Source: Cydia pomonella
Taxonomy: Eukaryota; Arthropoda; Insecta; Lepidoptera; Tortricidae
Assembly: GCF_033807575.1 (NCBI RefSeq)
Contig: NC_084725.1
Coordinates: forward strand, 6,421,001 to 6,485,000
Reading direction: 5' to 3'
Length of the DNA: 64,000 nucleotides
Shown piece by piece: positions 43,442-53,350 of this stretch. The notes beneath the pieces are model-generated. The model did no database searches. It had not been told where the DNA came from and saw only the letters and a program-made list of their open reading frames with translations. The number at the start of each line of letters is the position of its first letter. Position 1 is the stretch's first letter. Position numbers and translations under genes: made by a program.

Positions 43442-43561
43442 CCTTGACCCGCCTGTTCTTTATCGTACGCATAATTATAATGCTGTCCCGCCGATGATCG
43501 GCGGTCAATGCAACTGTGCGAGCGGGACAACAATAACTATGAAAACGGCGGGTCAATGTAC
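43439..43561. mobile_element. GTACATTGAC-type palindromic MITE, copy 2
   Basis: GTACCTTGACCCGCCTGTT pairs with the right end GGCGGGTCAATGTAC. The core TGCTGTCCCGCC and GCGGTCAATGCAACTGTGC matches the copy at 21923-22062. It abuts the preceding MITE with no spacer. Confidence 0.85.
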
Positions 43562-43790
43562 GAAATTTTACACGCTTAGATTCCTTACTTTAGTTAATAG
43601 GAAGTAGCTTAGAAAACGTTTATTAAGTCAGTTAATTTATAGATTGAACGCAAGATGGCGCTGTTCCGTAAACGCAATGAGTCTGCAACGCGCTACCGAG
43701 ATTTTTCTTGAAAATAAGACCTTCGGCTCATACATTTATTTAATTTATGTTATACGAGTGTCAAGTACACTTAAATAATTTAATTTCAGT

Positions 43791-43878
43791 ACCATTTCGT
43801 ACCTTGTCACAGTGAAACTTAATATGAAATTCGCTAGGGACCTCATACTGTTGTCATTGTGACTAGGTACGAAATGGT
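43791..43878. mobile_element. Small palindromic element, 88 bp
   Basis: ACCATTTCGTACCTTGTCAC with AGTG pairs with CATTGTGACTAGGTACGAAA and TGGT. Arms are about 24 bp with two mismatches. No coding capacity. Confidence 0.78.
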
Positions 43879-44031
43879 CCGGATATTAATTCCTTGACCG
43901 TACGATTTAAAACAAAATGGCGTCGATAGCTGTCAGAATTGTGTGTGAGCTGAAAGGTAACATTTGGATGACGTCTGTAGCAGCATTATTGCTGCAGGAT
44001 TGATAAAGACTTTCTTATTCTGAAACTAGTA

Positions 44032-44206
44032 CTTAGTGTTGTGTTCCTGTCGGTAAGGTTGCCTGAGCTCAACGAGGGTGCGGAGTGTTAGGGTCGGCAA
44101 CGCGCATATAGCACCTCCTTAGTTGCAGACGTAAATAGGCTACGGAGACTACTTTACATCAGGCGGGCCGTATGCTTGTTTGCCACCGACGTAATATTAA
44201 AAAAAA
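44032..44206 (+). repeat. A-tailed SINE-like family, copy 4 (5'-truncated)
   Basis: TTAGTGTTGTGTTCCTGTCG, GGGTCGGCAACGCGCATA, GGCTACGGAGACTACTTTAC and CATCAGGCGGGCCGTATGCT lead to TTTGCCACCGACGTAATATT and an A run. The truncation point falls just after the stop of the short frame seen in fuller copies. Confidence 0.82.
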
Positions 44207-44690
44207 GATGAAAAGCCTGAGCATGAACATTAGGACAAAATATTAAGATATCAAATATCAAACACTTGACTACCTACAATAATATCTCGATTTAAAACAA
44301 AGCATTAAGCAAATTAAGCTAAATTTTATATAATGTCTCTTAACAATAGAAAACCCCAGGAAAGTCCTATAAATAACCCGGAGATTTAATTAACGTTTCA
44401 TTTCCTACGTTTAACTCTTATAATTGAAACAAACAAAAGTTTTTTAACAAGTTGTCCTTTATAAAGGACATTTTTAAAGAAAGGATAAATGAAGGTGTAT
44501 TAATATGGATAAATATAATTTTGCTTTAGAGTAAGAGTAGGTTACATTAATATATTTTTCTCAAACTTGCAATTAAATGTTGATATAAGTTACTTCAAAC
44601 TAGGTCTGGAAATACTACGTATACGATGCGATGAGTGAAGATGATATGAAAAGGAATTTCATACAGTCTTACTTGAGACTTAGACAGAGT
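44207..44690. other. Spacer without recognisable genes
   Basis: AT-rich DNA with no signal seen. Confidence 0.5.
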
Positions 44691-44843
44691 CTTACGTGAG
44701 CGAATAACTCGCAAACGCGAAGCGGCGCGGCGCGGCGTGGCGCGGGTGATTTCAATCCTTTGATACCTATGGAAGTGTCCTACGTGGCGTGGGCCGTTGG
44801 GCAGCCGCGCCGCGCCGCATTCGCGAGTTATCGCTCACGTAAG
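44691..44843. mobile_element. GC-rich palindromic MITE, 153 bp
   Basis: CTTACGTGAGCGAATAACTC with GCAAACGCG and GCGGCGCGGCGCGGC pairs with GCCGCGCCGCGCCGC, ATTCGCGAGTTA and TCGCTCACGTAAG. GC-rich inner stem in otherwise AT-rich DNA. Confidence 0.88.
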
Positions 44844-44949
44844 CCGCAGCGTTACACACCTAGGCCTGTAATGCATCTCGCTCGCAGTAAGTGTCAGATT
44901 AATGACAAGCCTATTGAAACGCTTTCCCTATAGCATCTTCAAGTTACAC

Positions 44950-45307
44950 TGCGCCACGTCGCCAACGAATACCAAGTAAAGTAAAGTAAAAGTAAAAAAG
45001 ACATTTATTCAAGTAGGATTTTACAATCTCTTTTGAATCGTCAAAAAGCACATTATAAATAAATTAATTCAAAATAAATAACAGATTACAAAATAGAAAA
45101 TTCAACAATTATAATTTACTACCAATATACATTTCATAATTCATTCATTTATTTATAGGAGGCCATGCATTTTTGTCATTAATATACTCTCCGACTGTGT
45201 AATATGCCTTATGCTGTAGACCAGATTTAATATATTTTTTAAGTCTAGGAAATGGTAAATCCAGTGCTTCCCTTGGCAACTTATTGTAGAACTGTATACA
45301 CTGTCCT
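44950..45307 (-). mobile_element. 5'-truncated non-LTR retrotransposon 3' end, about 358 bp
   Basis: Between ATCTTCAAGTTACAC and AGAAGTAGCATAA, which are adjacent to each other at 42405-42433, this copy holds an insert. On the minus strand the insert has a Pol C terminus, a 3' UTR and a tail of TTTTACTTTTACTTTACTTT. The short tandem tail is typical of CR1-type elements. No target duplication is obvious. Confidence 0.75.
45145..45306 (-). pseudogene. C-terminal 50-odd residues of a CR1/Jockey-group Pol
   Basis: The minus frame reads LGQCIQFYNKLPREALDLPF then PRLKKYIKSGLQHKAYYTVG and EYINDKNAWPPINK, ending at TGA (45145-45147). The pattern FYNKLP...F-x-x-IK...L-x-KAYY-x-VxEY-x-x-DK-x-W is the characteristic end of lepidopteran LINE Pols. 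The frame is intact over this length but has no RT domain. Confidence 0.87.
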
Positions 45308-45666
45308 AGAAGTAGCATAATCAAACTTCTTCACGTGTCATCTTCGTCCTCCTGGTCAGCTACCATATGTCTATATGTCACTCTATATTCAGTTATGCGA
45401 ATTAATCTACTCGTATCTATGCTCTTCACTAGCAGAATAGTTTTATGAAAAGCAACTGTTATTTGACCTTGGAACCAAAAAAAGTTTTCAAAACTAAAGA
45501 TACTAGAGGAAAATAATTTTCTTGCACTATAAATTTACCATTATATCTCAGGATTCAAATACCCGACCTCCGGTTTGAAAACACATACCAAAGCATATGT
45601 AAACCAGGTAAATAAACCATTAACATATTAAACAAATATATGTTTGTAAATACAATTCAACGAGAA

Positions 45667-46116
45667 AAAACCGAACAAGTGTGAGTCGGACTCTCCCACC
45701 TAGGGTTCCGTACAAATTTATAGTTTTGAGAGTTTTTCCTGTACTTGTAGTATAAGACGATATTACTTGCCAAATTTCATAGTTCTAGGTTAACGGGAAG
45801 TACCATCTAAATTTCGATTCCCTTGAGAGTGTCAAAATATTTTTTTTTTTCGGCATAAACATTTTATGTTAACTTACAAGTTTGATTTTTACAAAGATTC
45901 AAGGGACTGTAGACCTGAGTACATATATGGTTATAATTTCAACTTGATATAACAATAAGAGTTAAGGCACGCGTCTTCGTAAATGACACGATCCACCTCC
46001 ACGCGTTCCCAAGATAATGGGTCTAAAGACAGACAGACAGACGGACGGACAGACGGACAACAAAGTGATCCTATAGGGGTTCTGGTTTTTCCTTTAGAGG
46101 TACGGAACCCTAAAAA
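45667..46116 (-). repeat. GGGTTCCGTAC repeat, long copy (450 bp)
   Basis: The left end is AAAAACCGAACAAGTGTGAG with TCGGACTCTCCCACCTAGGG, and the right end is GGTACGGAACCCTAAAAA. Before the right end lies an ACAGACAGACGGACGGACAG tract. Compared with 48437-48726 it runs in the opposite direction and has a different interior. The sub-terminal GGGTTCCGTAC and GTACGGAACCC are inverted. Open frames with PSVRPSV-type peptides are only translations of the tract. Confidence 0.85.
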
Positions 46117-46587
46117 GACAAACACTGAGCGTAATTCACGAAAATTGTCACGATCTTTATACAAACAATGACAGTTACCATACACATGCGACATCGAAAG
46201 GGCTTCGTATTTGCACAGGGCGTGTTTGCTTTGTCCTTCACACAGTACACTGCGGTTGAGAGAGGGGGAAGATTGCGGTGCGTGTTGGTAGGAAAGGGAT
46301 AGAAATGTTTTTTGTGGTATTAAACGTTAGTGCTCACTCCCTAATTGTCACCCGTGAGAACAATAACATTTAAACAGTATTTATGCTTGTTTGAGCTTTT
46401 ATATTCCTAGTCCCGTTTATTTCACAAGATGTTAGAAATTGCAGTAACTGTACAAGTACTAAACTAAATTAATAACTAACTTAAATATTTAGTTTCTAAG
46501 CCATGATATGCAATTGTATGTTTCATGATATTGTACGATTTCTGTTAAGTGTACCCAATAAAGTAAAATAAATAAAATAAAACTAAA
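46117..46587. other. Spacer without recognisable genes
   Basis: The end (46540-46587) has CCCAATAAAGTAAAATAAAT, but it is upstream on the plus strand and downstream of the minus-strand Pol remnant, so its polarity is unclear. Confidence 0.45.
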
Positions 46588-46721
46588 ATAGGCCCTTGAG
46601 GCAGTGTACCAAAGATGCTGGCGGCATTTCCGCGTTGTATCGCAATGCTGATACGTTGTGCGAGGTAGCCGCCTACTCTTCGGTCACTAGTTACGTCAAC
46701 CAGACTGGGAAGCCAATGCAC
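46588..46721 (-). pseudogene. Retrotransposon Pol C-terminal remnant (QRGNA family)
   Basis: The minus frame reads VHWLPSLVDVTSDRRVGGYL then AQRISIAIQRGNAASIFGTL and PQGPIL. The IAIQRGNAAS core matches the plus-strand remnant at 23675-23777. A TAG lies directly upstream of VHWLP, so the fragment is cut off or broken at its 5' side. Past PQGPIL the frame enters AT-rich sequence. Plus-strand open frames here are shadows. Confidence 0.82.
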
Positions 46722-47113
46722 CTAGACTTTCAACGCCAAATTACAAACGGACTTAAATTACATACATGCTCTAATTTAAACTTTATGCTGTACGAGTAAT
46801 TATTTTCGTCCTTGTAATAACACTGAATTTAAAAAGTTATCAAAAAGTAGACTTTTAATTACTTAATTAGCTTTGTTGAATCTTAACCAACAACAAAATA
46901 CCTAGTAACATATTTTAACTAAAGTTTCTTCAACGCGACCTGTTATTATTTTGTCCTATATTAATGACATCTTTGAAGTTTCAATAATTATAGTTTAGAA
47001 ATGCCAGTAGTCAGAAGGAATCGTAGAAAAATCAATACACTAATGTAACTATACTTAACAATATTAATTTGAGTATGTATGTGTAACTTAAATTTCTCAC
47101 TGGCTACCCAAAT
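46722..47113. other. Spacer without recognisable genes
   Basis: AT-rich DNA, nothing recognisable. Confidence 0.5.
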
Positions 47114-47376
47114 GGTTCTCTACACGATGGCCCAGCGCTGGACCAGCGAGATGGCCATGCGATGGGTCAGAGCACGCACTATGGAATGGGCCACGTGTAG
47201 ATGCGTACGCACCATCGCTGGCCTAGTACCTTTGATGTGCGGACGAAAACCGACACCGCGGCCATCCCATCGCCATCCCGCCGCGCAATAAGCCGTTCGA
47301 CACCACCCTCCATACCCTTTCTACACGCTGGCCCATCTTAGTGGGCCAGTATGATGGCCCATCGTATAGAGGAGCC
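47114..47376. mobile_element. MITE with GGCTCCTCTACACGATGGCC ends, long variant (263 bp)
   Basis: Ends GGTTCTCTACACGATGGCCC and GGGCCATCATACTGGCCCAC-complement / GATGGCCCATCGTATAGAGG then AGCC are inverted and match the ends of the 144-bp copies. The interior is unrelated to theirs and is rich in further GATGGCC / GGCCATC blocks, so only the ends are common to the family. Confidence 0.82.
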
Positions 47377-48015
47377 AAAAGAATACTAGTTCAACTTTCA
47401 TCTATGAGCACTGTTAAATACCGCTTGTAGTTTTGTAGATTTTAAAACTTTGAAGTCTAAAATCAAGACCGATCTTATATTAACTGTTGAAATTATTTAG
47501 GTTTAGCTTTTTTTTTCATTTTTATCCTTATATCTTAGATGAAATAAATATTTTTGCTACCTAAATAATCTAAATATAGAACACTACAATAAAATCAAAA
47601 ACTATTGTAAAACTAATTAGTATAAGTACCAAGTTTGGCGACATACCAATTTATAAAAAAATGATATGACGTCAAACGACCGAGTACCGAAAATAAACTA
47701 AGCTTATTATCTTATTCTCGTGCTCACAAATCATCCAAACAGGTAAAAATAAATGCAAAATTTCGTGTAATCCTTTCAAGTGAAACCTCCTTTAATAAAA
47801 AGGAAGAAAATCGTAACTTTGGGCGAAAACCATACGTACTTATGACCTCTTCAAAGTATACATAAAGGACATCATTACCCAACGGAAGGGACTGAATCTA
47901 ATATAGCTTCAGTGGAAATGACATTACAAATTTACAAATTGTCTGCGAGCTCCCTCTATTGGCTTTTTGTCAGAGTACAATTACTGGTAATTAGTAAAAA
48001 TGGAAAATTGCAAGT
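47377..48015. other. Spacer without recognisable genes
   Basis: No signal seen. Confidence 0.5.
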
Positions 48016-48110
48016 AAGTTCACGCCGAGTGGTTCAGGCATCTGTTGCGTAAGCGGAGAATCCTGGTTCGATTCCTGCCCTGGGCACTGGAGGTCTTGCT
48101 ATTTTTTGAA
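48016..48110 (+). mobile_element. tRNA-derived SINE, second family, copy 1
   Basis: Box A-like GCCGAGTGGTTCAGGC at 48024-48039, GCGTAAGCGGAG, box B GGTTCGATTCC at 48065-48075, then CTGCCCTGGGCACTGGAGG and a TTGCTATTTTTTGA tail. The same GCGTAAGC...box B...CACTGGAGG order is in the minus-strand copy at 54510-54600. Not a functional tRNA: the acceptor stem does not close. Confidence 0.75.
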
Positions 48111-48436
48111 GTGAAAACTTCTTTAGCGGCGCTGTGCAATTTTTGTGATCGGGAATAAATGTTAAACTCGCGACAGGTCACGTAACCGACAGATTCGACA
48201 GATTGAAAATTCGTAAGGGACACGTGACCTGATCGAAAAACTGTTACAATGTCATTGAAGCCAGTAGACCGCAATAAATGAATATTGAATTTTACCACAC
48301 AAATGATAGTACTTTATACTGATAATTAAAGCAATTCGTGCAAAATTATTCCCTAACCATTCCAAAATATCAAAAATGCACAACGTTAATATTCAAGTTT
48401 TCACTTCTACCGGCACTCCCGGAGTACAACCCGTTG

Positions 48437-48726
48437 TTTTTTTTAGGGTTCCGTACCCAAAGGGTCAAACGGGACCCTATTACTGAGACTTCGCTGTCCG
48501 TCCGTCCGTCTGTCACCAGGCTGTATCTCATGAACCGTGATAGCTAGACAATTGAAAATTTCACAGATGACGTATTTCTGTTGCCGCTATAATAACAAAT
48601 ACTAAAAACAGAATGAAATAAATATTTAAGGGAGGCTCCCATACAACAAACATTTTTTTTTGCCGGTGTTATAAATAATGGTACGGAACCCTTCGTGCGC
48701 GAGTCCGACTCGCACTTGCTCGGTTA
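48437..48726 (+). repeat. GGGTTCCGTAC repeat, full-length copy (about 290 bp)
   Basis: Starts TTTTTAGGGTTCCGTACCC, with AAACGGGACCCTATTACTG, CCGTCCGTCCGTCTGTCACC and TTTCTGTTGCCGCTATAATA, and ends GGTACGGAACCCTTCGTGCG then CGAGTCCGACTCGCACTTGC. The copy at 14739 follows the first two thirds of it closely. Confidence 0.87.
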
Positions 48727-49625
48727 ATTTTTTTCATTTTTATTTGTTTCATTTATGGTTAAGACAAATTATGGTAGTGCGATTTGATAGAAATAATGAA
48801 ACTAATATCTATTAAACATCAGTCTTTGCCGGTTTTTATTAACTATTAGATAGCTTCCATTTAGATTAATCATAATTTTATTAGTGTACCAGAACTAGAT
48901 CAGATTATGTAGGGTTAAAAAAAAACATCGATTTTAATAAATAATTTACGCTCTAATCTAACCTACGAACCATTTCGTTACCGAACCAATTATGTATTCC
49001 ATGTAGGTATCTATTCTCTATCTTCATATGTATTCTAATATTCTCATATGACTAACAGGGAGTAGCAAAATAAAAAAGCTATAATACATCTTGTCCTACA
49101 CAAAGTACACATTTCAAGAAGAGCAAACAGCGAAAATCCGTGAGAAAAGGCCACCAAAATATTCATAAGTTGTCATATATTTCTTGCACCTGTAGCAAAA
49201 TTGAACATAATGTGTCCCGGCTACATACCTCGTGAACTAATAATTTCATCTTTAGCTCAAATCTATTTCCCTGCCGGTTACGTATCGTGGGACGCCCGTG
49301 CGGTCGCTAGTTGTTTTTACAGAAAGTACATTCTTCAATGTTATTTTTTTAGTTTGACTGTTTTCGGTGGCAAAATAGTTTTAATCTGCGTCGTGTGTGG
49401 ATATGCGTTCGTATGTATTGAACACTAATTTAAATTTAAATACAATTCCGTACGTATTACACGGATCCACGTTCCGGCGAGAGGTTAATTAATAAAAGCA
49501 ATACCTACACACTAATAATGAAATCGGCTGTTACGACCGTAAACGAATAATTTTATTACGTATATAAGTATTGTTAGTAGTAGTTGTGTAAGTAGTGTAG
49601 GTAGTCACTGGTGGTTGATCATACC
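48727..49625. other. Spacer without recognisable genes
   Basis: A 75-codon plus frame at 49201-49428 has no recognised domain and is not called. Confidence 0.45.
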
Positions 49626-49850
49626 ATGAGTCGCACTGCTAGGTCCCGGCAGAATACCAGCGCTGCGGCGGAAATGCTGCAGCACATGCTGAGTCGGCGT
49701 CTTTTCTCGACTACACATTCGTGACAAAAAAACCTAGTACCTAGTTAGTAATTAGTTTGTTGAGTATAGTAGACCTAAGTTTTATTTTTATTATTAGTTT
49801 TTTTTGTCACGATAATGTTTTTGATAAAGTTTTTATCTATCTATCTAATG
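49626..49850 (+). repeat. Probable retrotransposon 3' end with (TATC)n tail
   Basis: CAGAATACCAGCGCTGCGGC, GAAATGCTGCAGCACATGCT and GAGTCGGCGTCTTTTCTC are a GC-rich, once-coding-looking block that I associate with a lepidopteran LINE. The AT-rich part that follows ends in TTTTTATCTATCTATCTAAT. No second copy in the window. Confidence 0.42.
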
Positions 49851-50119
49851 TAAGTAGTATATTTTTTTTAAAGTATGAAGTACATACTTTAACAATTATT
49901 TCCTTGACAAACTTAAAAAAAAAAAAAAAAAACTTTCATCTTCATCAACTTAATGATTCACACTTGGTATAATTATGTATGTATTAATATATGTATGTTT
50001 ATTTGTATTAAGTATATGTGTAAGTTTATCAATATATAGTTTATATTCATATATAGTCTCGGTTACAAATTCATTTACTTTAAAAGACACTGCATCTACT
50101 TAATCTTTCTGGTTTAACC

Positions 50120-50221
50120 CATTGGTTGACTGGTAGAGAATGCCTTAAGGCATTAAGTCCGCCATTTGTACCTTCATGTATTCTGCAGCAAAGATTAAAT
50201 AAATAAATAAATAAATAAATA
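50120..50221 (+). repeat. Retrotransposon 3' tail with (AAAT)n end
   Basis: TTGGTTGACTGGTAGAGAAT, GCCTTAAGGCATTAAGTCCG and CCATTTGTACCTTCATGTAT lead to AAAGATTAAATAAATAAATA. It is the fullest copy of the tail family also present at 7321 (minus) and 12183 (plus). Confidence 0.7.
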
Positions 50222-50991
50222 CATCCCAATTGTGTCTTATCTGAGATTGACTATATTTTCAATACTTTACATACGTGTAAACTTTCTGTGCCTATCTAAG
50301 TTTCACTCGAACTCTATATAGAGGTGATTTAGCCTTTGACAAATATTGGTTGAATAGAATATTGACGCAAAACGTAATATCGCCGCTGGGCGGAGCTCTG
50401 CATTTATTGGTTCGAAATTTGAACTTCGGATTTTGAATTTCGAATATATCAACGGCTATTTTATATGCCAGGTTCATTAAACGAAGGTTTTTCATGTCAA
50501 CGACTTTTTTAGGATAAAATGTTTAAAGTTAGAAAATGTAACGGTCAAATAAAAATATAGAAAATAAAAATCATTAGGAATATAATAATCAAAATAATAG
50601 GCACAAGGGAGTGAAATTATACATTTATAGGGATGAATATAGAGCAAAGCGTAGTGAGGGATTCCAAAGTTAACGCCCAAGGTAAACATAATATTGGTAC
50701 TGTAAATGCAAATATATGTAATACGACAACAGTGGCGAACAAGCATACATCTGTCCTAATGGTAAGCACAGACCGTTGCATTGAAGTTCAATTATCCACT
50801 ATCGTCCCACCGTCCTAATACTAGTACTAATTATCTACAATGAAATTTAAATCATTATTTAAATGGAGTTAGACTTGCTTTTGCTTTATTTCGTTCGGTT
50901 TTAAAATAACACAACTTCAATTATATTTTCTATTACCTACTATTGATTTCAACCGCCAATTTTGCTTGTATGGTTGGACTCTAGAGGAAGT
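50222..50991. other. Spacer with a faint trace of the A-tailed family
   Basis: GTGGCGAACAAGCATACATC followed by CCTAATGGTAAGCACAG at about 50731-50770 looks like a heavily decayed piece of the A-tailed family. Nothing else is seen. Confidence 0.42.
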
Positions 50992-51197
50992 AAAAAACCG
51001 GACAAATGCGAGTCGGACTCGCCCACCGAGGGTTACGTACTTTTTAGTATATGTTGTTATAGCGGCAACAGCAATACATCATTTGTGAATCACGGTTCAT
51101 GAGCCTGGGGACAGACAAAGAGACAAACAGACATACCTACGGACAGCGGAGTTTTAGTAATAGGCTCCTGTTTTACCCTTTGCGTACGGAACCCTAA
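50992..51197 (-). repeat. GGGTTCCGTAC repeat, short copy
   Basis: Starts AAAAACCGGACAAATGCGAG with TCGGACTCGCCCACCGAGGG and ends CCTTTGCGTACGGAACCCTA. Orientation is opposite to 48437-48726. The interior carries ACAGACAAAGAGACAAACAG and GGACAGCGGAGTTTTAGTAA. Confidence 0.85.
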
Positions 51198-52771
51198 TAT
51201 TGATAAGAAGTCAAATTGAAAAATAACATTTTTCAATTGACATCAAACATGACATTTTTAAACAAAAGAGCTTATTCATCAAAGGGCGAAGCGTTTGAGT
51301 AAAATAAGAGTCATTTCGTACCGACTGCATATTATCACGTAACAAATTGGTTACCTTTTGTTCGATACCGTCCGGAGTCGCTGGGTAGCGTCAGCAGTAT
51401 TTCAGTTTTTGAATTAAACTCCACATGACTTGCGTTCCACCTTTACTTTGTTACTCTGCCACTGTATCTTACTAAACACATGTGACATTAAATCGTTGAT
51501 TGAGTTTCGGATTGGCATAAAACATAACCATTTCCATTGACTGATTCCAACTGGAGACTTGCTTATGAATCTAGTGATGCTTTCTCGATTCCAGTGAATC
51601 TTGCCATCACTTTTTTTGTACACATTTATACACCTTAGACACCACACTTGTTTAGGGTATTGACGTTCCAAGTCATATACAAAATCTACTGGGACCAGAT
51701 ACAAAGACTTACTGTGTTGAGAAGTTTTGTGACAAATTTAAATTAATTTCTTGTGGAAAAAAAATGAGATCCCAGCGTATACTGGAATAATGTAATCAGG
51801 TAAGTCCAATAGAAACAGTAAAAAATGGCTCAAAATCCAAATACTTACGGACTCTTATTCCAACGGAATATGAGTGATTTTAATATGATTTTAGGGATAT
51901 CCATCAACGCAAAAACACCTTACACAACACTGCGTTACCTATAAATAAACAGCAGTGTCAATAACATTGAATTCCGGTTTTTAATAATATAAGACTATTT
52001 TTTTTATTTTACCACAATTATTGTTGATATTTCAATATTTCGAATATCAGAAGATTTATCTGCAACATACCTGTAACAAGAAGAGAAAAACAACATGAGA
52101 AACATCTTTTACTATCGATTTAAATATACTGTGAATCGTCTATGGCACTAACTACCGTTAGTTCCAATAAAAAAAATAGTCAAATTAACACACCAAAATA
52201 TTTCTGTCGACAGTACCTAGTAAAAAAAAACCGTCGCCTACTTAACATGAAGAAAGAATCTTTTGTGTTTCATTCAAGTAAAACCTACCGGGTATTTATT
52301 TTTTTGTACACCGTATTTCCAGAAGGGCGTATCTGCACGATTGTTATATGACACGTGTTTTTATAAATTTAAATCGATTGGTTATTTTTTGTATGTCGTG
52401 CTTCAGTAGAAATAAGGTTGTATCTACACGGGATGTGTAATAAGATACGACCTTTTATTTAAATGTTATGTTACTGGAGATGGTTCGTTGTCCGAATGTT
52501 CTAGAAGAAGGTCCGAAGATCTAATGTGTTTAATAGCGAGTTACACTGTAAATAATTACATATTTTAATTGAAACTTAATAACATTAATTATGAAGAACA
52601 TTATTTATCTCTCCCTTAGTGCTTATATAGTACATAGTTATTTTTACTCTGTGGATGGCATGCTACTGTCATATTTAGCTAAGTTTCGGTTAATTTTATA
52701 TTTATTTATATGTATGTTTATGTATGTTTATTTGTATTCCTTATATGTGTACGTTTATTCACTGTAATTGT
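51198..52771. other. Spacer without confirmed genes
   Basis: Motifs of the GGGCGTATCTGCACG and ATAAGATACGACCTTTTA type lie at 52326 and 52440. The 96-codon minus frame at 51414-51704 has no recognised domain. No gene is called. Confidence 0.45.
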
Positions 52772-53190
52772 GTTTTTTTTTTTATACTACGTCGGTGGCA
52801 AACAAGCATACGGCCCGCCTGATGGTAAGGAGCCTCCGTAGCCTATGTACGCCTGCAACTGCAGAGGAGTTACATGCGCGTTGCCGACCCTAAACCCGCC
52901 CCCCCCCCTCATTGAGCTCTGGCAACCTTACTCACCGGCAGGAACACAACACTATGAGTAGGGTCTAGTGTTATTTGGCTGCTGTTTTCTGTAAGGTGGA
53001 GGTACTTCTCCAGTTGGGCTCTGCTCTAGATCTGGAATGACATCCACTGGCTGTGCCCTACCACACAAAGCGAGATAACATTCACAATGCCCATACCTCT
53101 CTTTTGGACGTAGTTTAAGGACGTACCCGGGTCCTAACGTACCTCTGTGTGTGTGAATGTAGGCTTCATAACGGATTAGCGACACCTACT
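52772..53190 (-). repeat. A-tailed SINE-like family, copy 5 (longest)
   Basis: In antisense the plus strand starts with a T run, TACTACGTCGGTGGCAAACA, CGGCCCGCCTGATGGTAAGG, a run of C, and continues to CTACCACACAAAGCGAG and beyond. The minus strand holds a frame (52952-53185) ending GRAQPVDVIPDLEQSPTGEV then PPPYRKQQPNNTRPYS and stop. The last 46 codons agree with the copy at 33035 apart from one residue. This copy extends further 5' than the others, which may be closer to the source element. Confidence 0.82.
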
Positions 53191-53220
53191 TTTTCGATTA
53201 ACTTCTCTATTTCCGCTACC

Positions 53221-53350
53221 CAAAGGTTGTGTGGAAGAGATCGCTTTATAGCGATAAAACCGCCTGTTGTCTGCCTCTACATTTAATCAATTGTTTATTT
53301 TCTTGTATCTTTTTACTGAGGTGTGCCAATAAAGAGTATTCTAACTATCT
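53221..53350 (+). repeat. Retrotransposon 3' tail (GTTGTGTGGAAGAGATCGC type)
   Basis: GGTTGTGTGGAAGAGATCGC, a TTTATAGCGAT stem, AAAACCGCCTGTTGTCTGCC and GTGCCAATAAAGAGTATTC are the usual 3' end of a widespread lepidopteran LINE. It lies 30 bp beyond the A-tailed copy, in the opposite orientation. Confidence 0.75.

Noticed and set aside
45000..46120. LTR retrotransposon with direct terminal repeats
   Set aside because: The repeated strings here are partial duplicates of 42.4 kb and inverted repeat ends, with no TG...CA ends, primer-binding site or polypurine tract.
45931..46194. Frame with SVRPSVCLSLDPLSW peptide
   Set aside because: Translation of the GACAGACGGAC tract of the GGGTTCCGTAC repeat.
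47079..47291. 70-codon frame with MAMRWVRARTMEW peptide
   Set aside because: Lies in the interior of a MITE with GGCTCCTCTACACGATGGCC ends.
48016..48090. Possible tRNA gene
   Set aside because: Box A and box B are present, but acceptor and anticodon stems do not close and a second degenerate copy lies at 54510. It fits a SINE better.
49201..49428. 75-codon frame with hydrophobic C-terminal half
   Set aside because: Could resemble a membrane protein, but there is no conserved motif and such frames are common in T-rich DNA.
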